Source of the DNA: an uncultured Hydrogenophaga sp.
GTDB lineage: Bacteria; Pseudomonadota; Gammaproteobacteria; Burkholderiales; Burkholderiaceae_C
Reading direction: 5' to 3'
DNA length: 41,765 nucleotides
Assembly (NCBI RefSeq): GCF_958439165.1
Contig: NZ_OY288128.1
Location: 1 to 41,765, forward strand
Both the position numbers and the translations under genes were made by a program. Below, in pieces: positions 39,636-41,765 of this stretch (its first letter is position 1; each line of letters opens with the position of its first letter). Below the pieces are notes generated by a model. That model was not told where the DNA came from. It did no database searches and worked only from the letters and a program-made list of their open reading frames with translations.

Positions 39636-41063
39636 ATGTCCGCCATCGACTACAGCGACAAGATCCCCAACAACGTCAATCTGTCCGAAGACCGCACGCT
39701 GCAGCGTGCCCTGGAGCACTGGCAGCCCAACTACCTGGAGTGGTGGAAGGACATGGGTCCGGAGGGCTCGCACGGCTTCGACGTGTACCTGCGCACCGCC
39801 GTCAGCGTGGACCCGCAGGGCTGGGCCCAGTTCGGTCACGTGAAGATGCCCGACTACCGCTGGGGCATCTTCATGAACCCGGCCGAGAAGGACCGCAAGA
39901 TCCACTTCGGCGACCACATGGGCGAGAACGTGTGGCAGGACGTGCCCGGCGAACACCGCGCCAACCTGCGCCGCATCATCGTCACCCAGGGTGACACCGA
40001 GCCGGCATCGGTCGAGCAGCAGCGCCACCTGGGCCTGACCGCCCCCAGCCAGTACGACCTGCGCAACCTGTTCCAGATCAACGTCGAGGAAGGCCGCCAC
40101 CTGTGGGCCATGGTCTACCTGCTGCACAAGCACTTCGGCCGTGACGGCCGCGAGGAAGCCGATGCCCTGCTGCAGCGCAACAGCGGCAGCCAGGACAACC
40201 CGCGCATCCTGGAAGCCTTCAACGAAGAGACGCCCGACTGGCTGTCGTTCTTCATGTTCACCTACTTCACCGACCGCGACGGCAAGTTCCAGCTGTGCGC
40301 GCTGGCCGAAAGCGCGTTCGACCCGCTGGCCCGCACCACCAAGTTCATGCTGACCGAGGAAGCCCACCACATGTTCGTGGGCGAGTCGGGCGTGGGCCGC
40401 GTCATCAACCGCACCTGCCAGGTGATGAACGAGCTCAAGACCGACGACCCGGCCAAGCTGCGCGCTGCCGGCGTGATCGACCTGCCGACCATCCAGCGTT
40501 ACCTGAACTTCCACTTCAGCGTGACCATCGACCTGTTCGGCGCCGACCAGTCCAGCAACGCCGCCACCTTCTACAGCACCGGCCTCAAGGGCCGTTACGA
40601 AGAAGGCAAGCGCCAGGACGACCACGTGCTCAAGGGCCAGACCTACAAGATCCTGGAAGTGCAGGGCGGCCAGCTGGTGGAGCGCGAGGTGCCGATGCTC
40701 AACGCCCTGAACGAGGTGCTGCGCGACGACTACATCAAGGACAGCGTGGGCGGCGTGGAGCGCTGGAACAAGCTGATCGACAAGGCCGGTCTGCCGCATC
40801 GCCTGTCGGTGCCGCACAAGGCGTTTCACCGCAACATCGGCTCGCTGGCCGGCGTCAAGGTGTCGCCTGAGGGCCGTGTGGTGAGCGAATCCGAATGGCA
40901 GGCCAAGGTCGGTGAGTGGCTGCCGACCCCTGAAGACCGCGCCTATGTGGCCAGCCTGATGGGCCGTGTGGTCGAGCCGGGCCAGTTCGCCAACTGGATC
41001 GCTCCGCCGGTCATGGGCATCAACCGCCAGCCGGTGAACTTCGAATACGTCCGCTTCAACTGA
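39636..41063 (+). CDS. boxB: Benzoyl-CoA 2,3-epoxidase oxygenase subunit
   Basis: A diiron oxygenase that forms 2,3-epoxybenzoyl-CoA from benzoyl-CoA and O2 with electrons from BoxA. It has 475 residues. Carboxylate/histidine metal motifs are visible as EEGRH at 151-155 and EEAHH at 241-245, in a mainly helical ferritin-like fold. The start at 39636 has GGAGA in front and gives the usual N-terminus MSAIDYSDKIPNNVNL. It lies between boxC and boxA on the same strand; boxA begins 2 bp after its stop. Confidence 0.95.
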   Translation: MSAIDYSDKIPNNVNLSEDRTLQRALEHWQPNYLEWWKDMGPEGSHGFDVYLRTAVSVDPQGWAQFGHVKMPDYRWGIFMNPAEKDRKIHFGDHMGENVWQDVPGEHRANLRRIIVTQGDTEPASVEQQRHLGLTAPSQYDLRNLFQINVEEGRHLWAMVYLLHKHFGRDGREEADALLQRNSGSQDNPRILEAFNEETPDWLSFFMFTYFTDRDGKFQLCALAESAFDPLARTTKFMLTEEAHHMFVGESGVGRVINRTCQVMNELKTDDPAKLRAAGVIDLPTIQRYLNFHFSVTIDLFGADQSSNAATFYSTGLKGRYEEGKRQDDHVLKGQTYKILEVQGGQLVEREVPMLNALNEVLRDDYIKDSVGGVERWNKLIDKAGLPHRLSVPHKAFHRNIGSLAGVKVSPEGRVVSESEWQAKVGEWLPTPEDRAYVASLMGRVVEPGQFANWIAPPVMGINRQPVNFEYVRFN

Positions 41064-41065
41064 CC

Positions 41066-41765
41066 ATGAACGCACCCGCCGAACTCGCTGTCATCCAGCA
41101 GCACCTGATCGATCCCGAGATCTGCATCCGGTGCAACACCTGCGAGGCCACCTGTCCGGTGGGTGCCATCACGCACGACTCGCGCAACTATGTGGTGGAT
41201 GCCGACAAGTGCAACCTCTGCATGGCCTGCGTGCCGCCGTGCCCCACCGGCTCCATCGACAACTGGCGGCAGATGCCTCGGGTGCGGGCCTACAGCGTCG
41301 AGGAGCAGCTGACCTGGGACGAGCTCCCGGTCGAACTCCCGTCGGAAGAGCTGGCCAGTGCGGCGGCCGAAGCCGGCGAGCCGGCTGTGGCAACCGCAAC
41401 TGCGTCGGCCACCGATGCGCCAGCCGCCAGCGACATCTTCAAGGCCGCCAGCTACGGCGCCGTGGTGCCTCCGTGGTCGGCCGCCCATGCCTACACCAAC
41501 CTCTACGGTCCGAAGGCCGCGCAGAAGTCGGTCAAGGCGACGGTGACGGGCAACCTGCGGGTCACCGAGGTCGGCAAGACCGCCGGTGGCGACTACGACA
41601 CCCACCACATCGTGCTGGACTTCGGCGCCATGCCGTTCCCGGTGCTGGAGGGGCAGAGCATCGGCATCATCCCGCCGGGAACGGACGCCGCCGGCCGGCC
41701 GCACCATGCGCGCCAGTACAGCGTTGCCAGCCCGCGCAACGGTGAACGCCCGGGCCACAACAACC
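41066..41765 (+). CDS. boxA: Benzoyl-CoA oxygenase reductase subunit, 3' end missing
   Basis: Transfers electrons from NADPH through FAD and two iron-sulfur clusters to BoxB. About 233 residues are present of a family length near 410; the gene runs off the window end. The N-terminus has two CxxCxxCxxxCP ferredoxin motifs: Cys20, 23, 26, 30 and Cys49, 52, 55, 59. An Ala/Glu/Pro-rich linker (about 85-125) leads to a ferredoxin-NADP reductase domain with the FAD-binding RQYSVASPR segment near the cut. The ATG at 41066 starts 2 bp after the boxB stop. The NADPH-binding part lies outside the window. Confidence 0.94.
   Translation, partial: MNAPAELAVIQQHLIDPEICIRCNTCEATCPVGAITHDSRNYVVDADKCNLCMACVPPCPTGSIDNWRQMPRVRAYSVEEQLTWDELPVELPSEELASAAAEAGEPAVATATASATDAPAASDIFKAASYGAVVPPWSAAHAYTNLYGPKAAQKSVKATVTGNLRVTEVGKTAGGDYDTHHIVLDFGAMPFPVLEGQSIGIIPPGTDAAGRPHHARQYSVASPRNGERPGHNN

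Overview
The window is 41.8 kb of gene-dense, GC-rich chromosome with no mobile elements, tRNA or rRNA genes, or CRISPR arrays that I can see. The gene content and order (gpmA-ctpA-moeB facing rhodanese-grxC-secB-gpsA, DUF3460-scpA, ClsB next to a YbhP-type phosphatase, NudB next to aspS, and an aerobic box pathway with BoxR) point to a betaproteobacterium, most likely Burkholderiales. I cannot name a genus from sequence alone. Codon use looks uniform and I see no obvious horizontally acquired island.

Layout. (1) 1-2.4 kb: the 3' part of aspS, nudB (folate) and a small unknown gene on the minus strand. (2) 2.5-7.3 kb: four tightly overlapping plus-strand genes, an EEP-family phosphatase/nuclease, cardiolipin synthase ClsB, a metallo-beta-lactamase-fold exonuclease and an ATP-dependent DNA ligase. 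The last two belong to the 'ligase-associated DNA damage response' family. (3) 7.3-12.1 kb: folE, a BLUF blue-light sensor, an EamA transporter that seems to start at CTG, a DUF429 protein, a type II lumazine synthase, a DM13 protein, a [4Fe-4S] uracil-DNA-glycosylase-like protein and a DUF3185 membrane protein. (4) 12.1-15.1 kb: the matching ligase-associated DEXH helicase, translationally coupled to a secreted SNase-type nuclease. (5) 15.1-20.7 kb: moeB, ctpA and gpmA on the minus strand, then a rhodanese, grxC, secB and gpsA on the plus strand. (6) 20.7-30.1 kb: panC and panB (minus), nadC, nadA and a pabB-pabC fusion (plus), nadB, scpA and DUF3460 (minus), a BamE-like lipoprotein (plus) and an unknown protein (minus). 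(7) 30.1-33.4 kb: metG (minus) and apbC (plus). (8) 33.4-41.8 kb: aerobic benzoyl-CoA degradation, with boxD-bclA on the minus strand and boxR, boxC, boxB and boxA (cut by the window end) on the plus strand.

How the parts work together. The box genes activate benzoate to benzoyl-CoA (BclA), epoxidise the ring (BoxA reductase plus BoxB oxygenase), cleave the epoxide hydrolytically (BoxC) and oxidise the resulting semialdehyde (BoxD). BoxR is an HTH/shikimate-kinase-fold regulator. Three exact and one near-exact TGCA-N6-TGCA sites lie in the two box promoter regions, and in front of boxC they bracket a good -35/-10 pair. nadA, nadB and nadC give the complete aspartate route to nicotinate mononucleotide. 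folE, nudB and the pabBC fusion are scattered folate genes; panB and panC make pantothenate for CoA.

The most unusual parts are the split ligase-associated repair cluster, which lacks its usual PdeM endonuclease and has UDG-like and SNase-like genes near the helicase; the group of pterin, flavin and lumazine genes around a BLUF photoreceptor inside that split; the apparent CTG initiation codon; and the well-resolved BoxR operator architecture.
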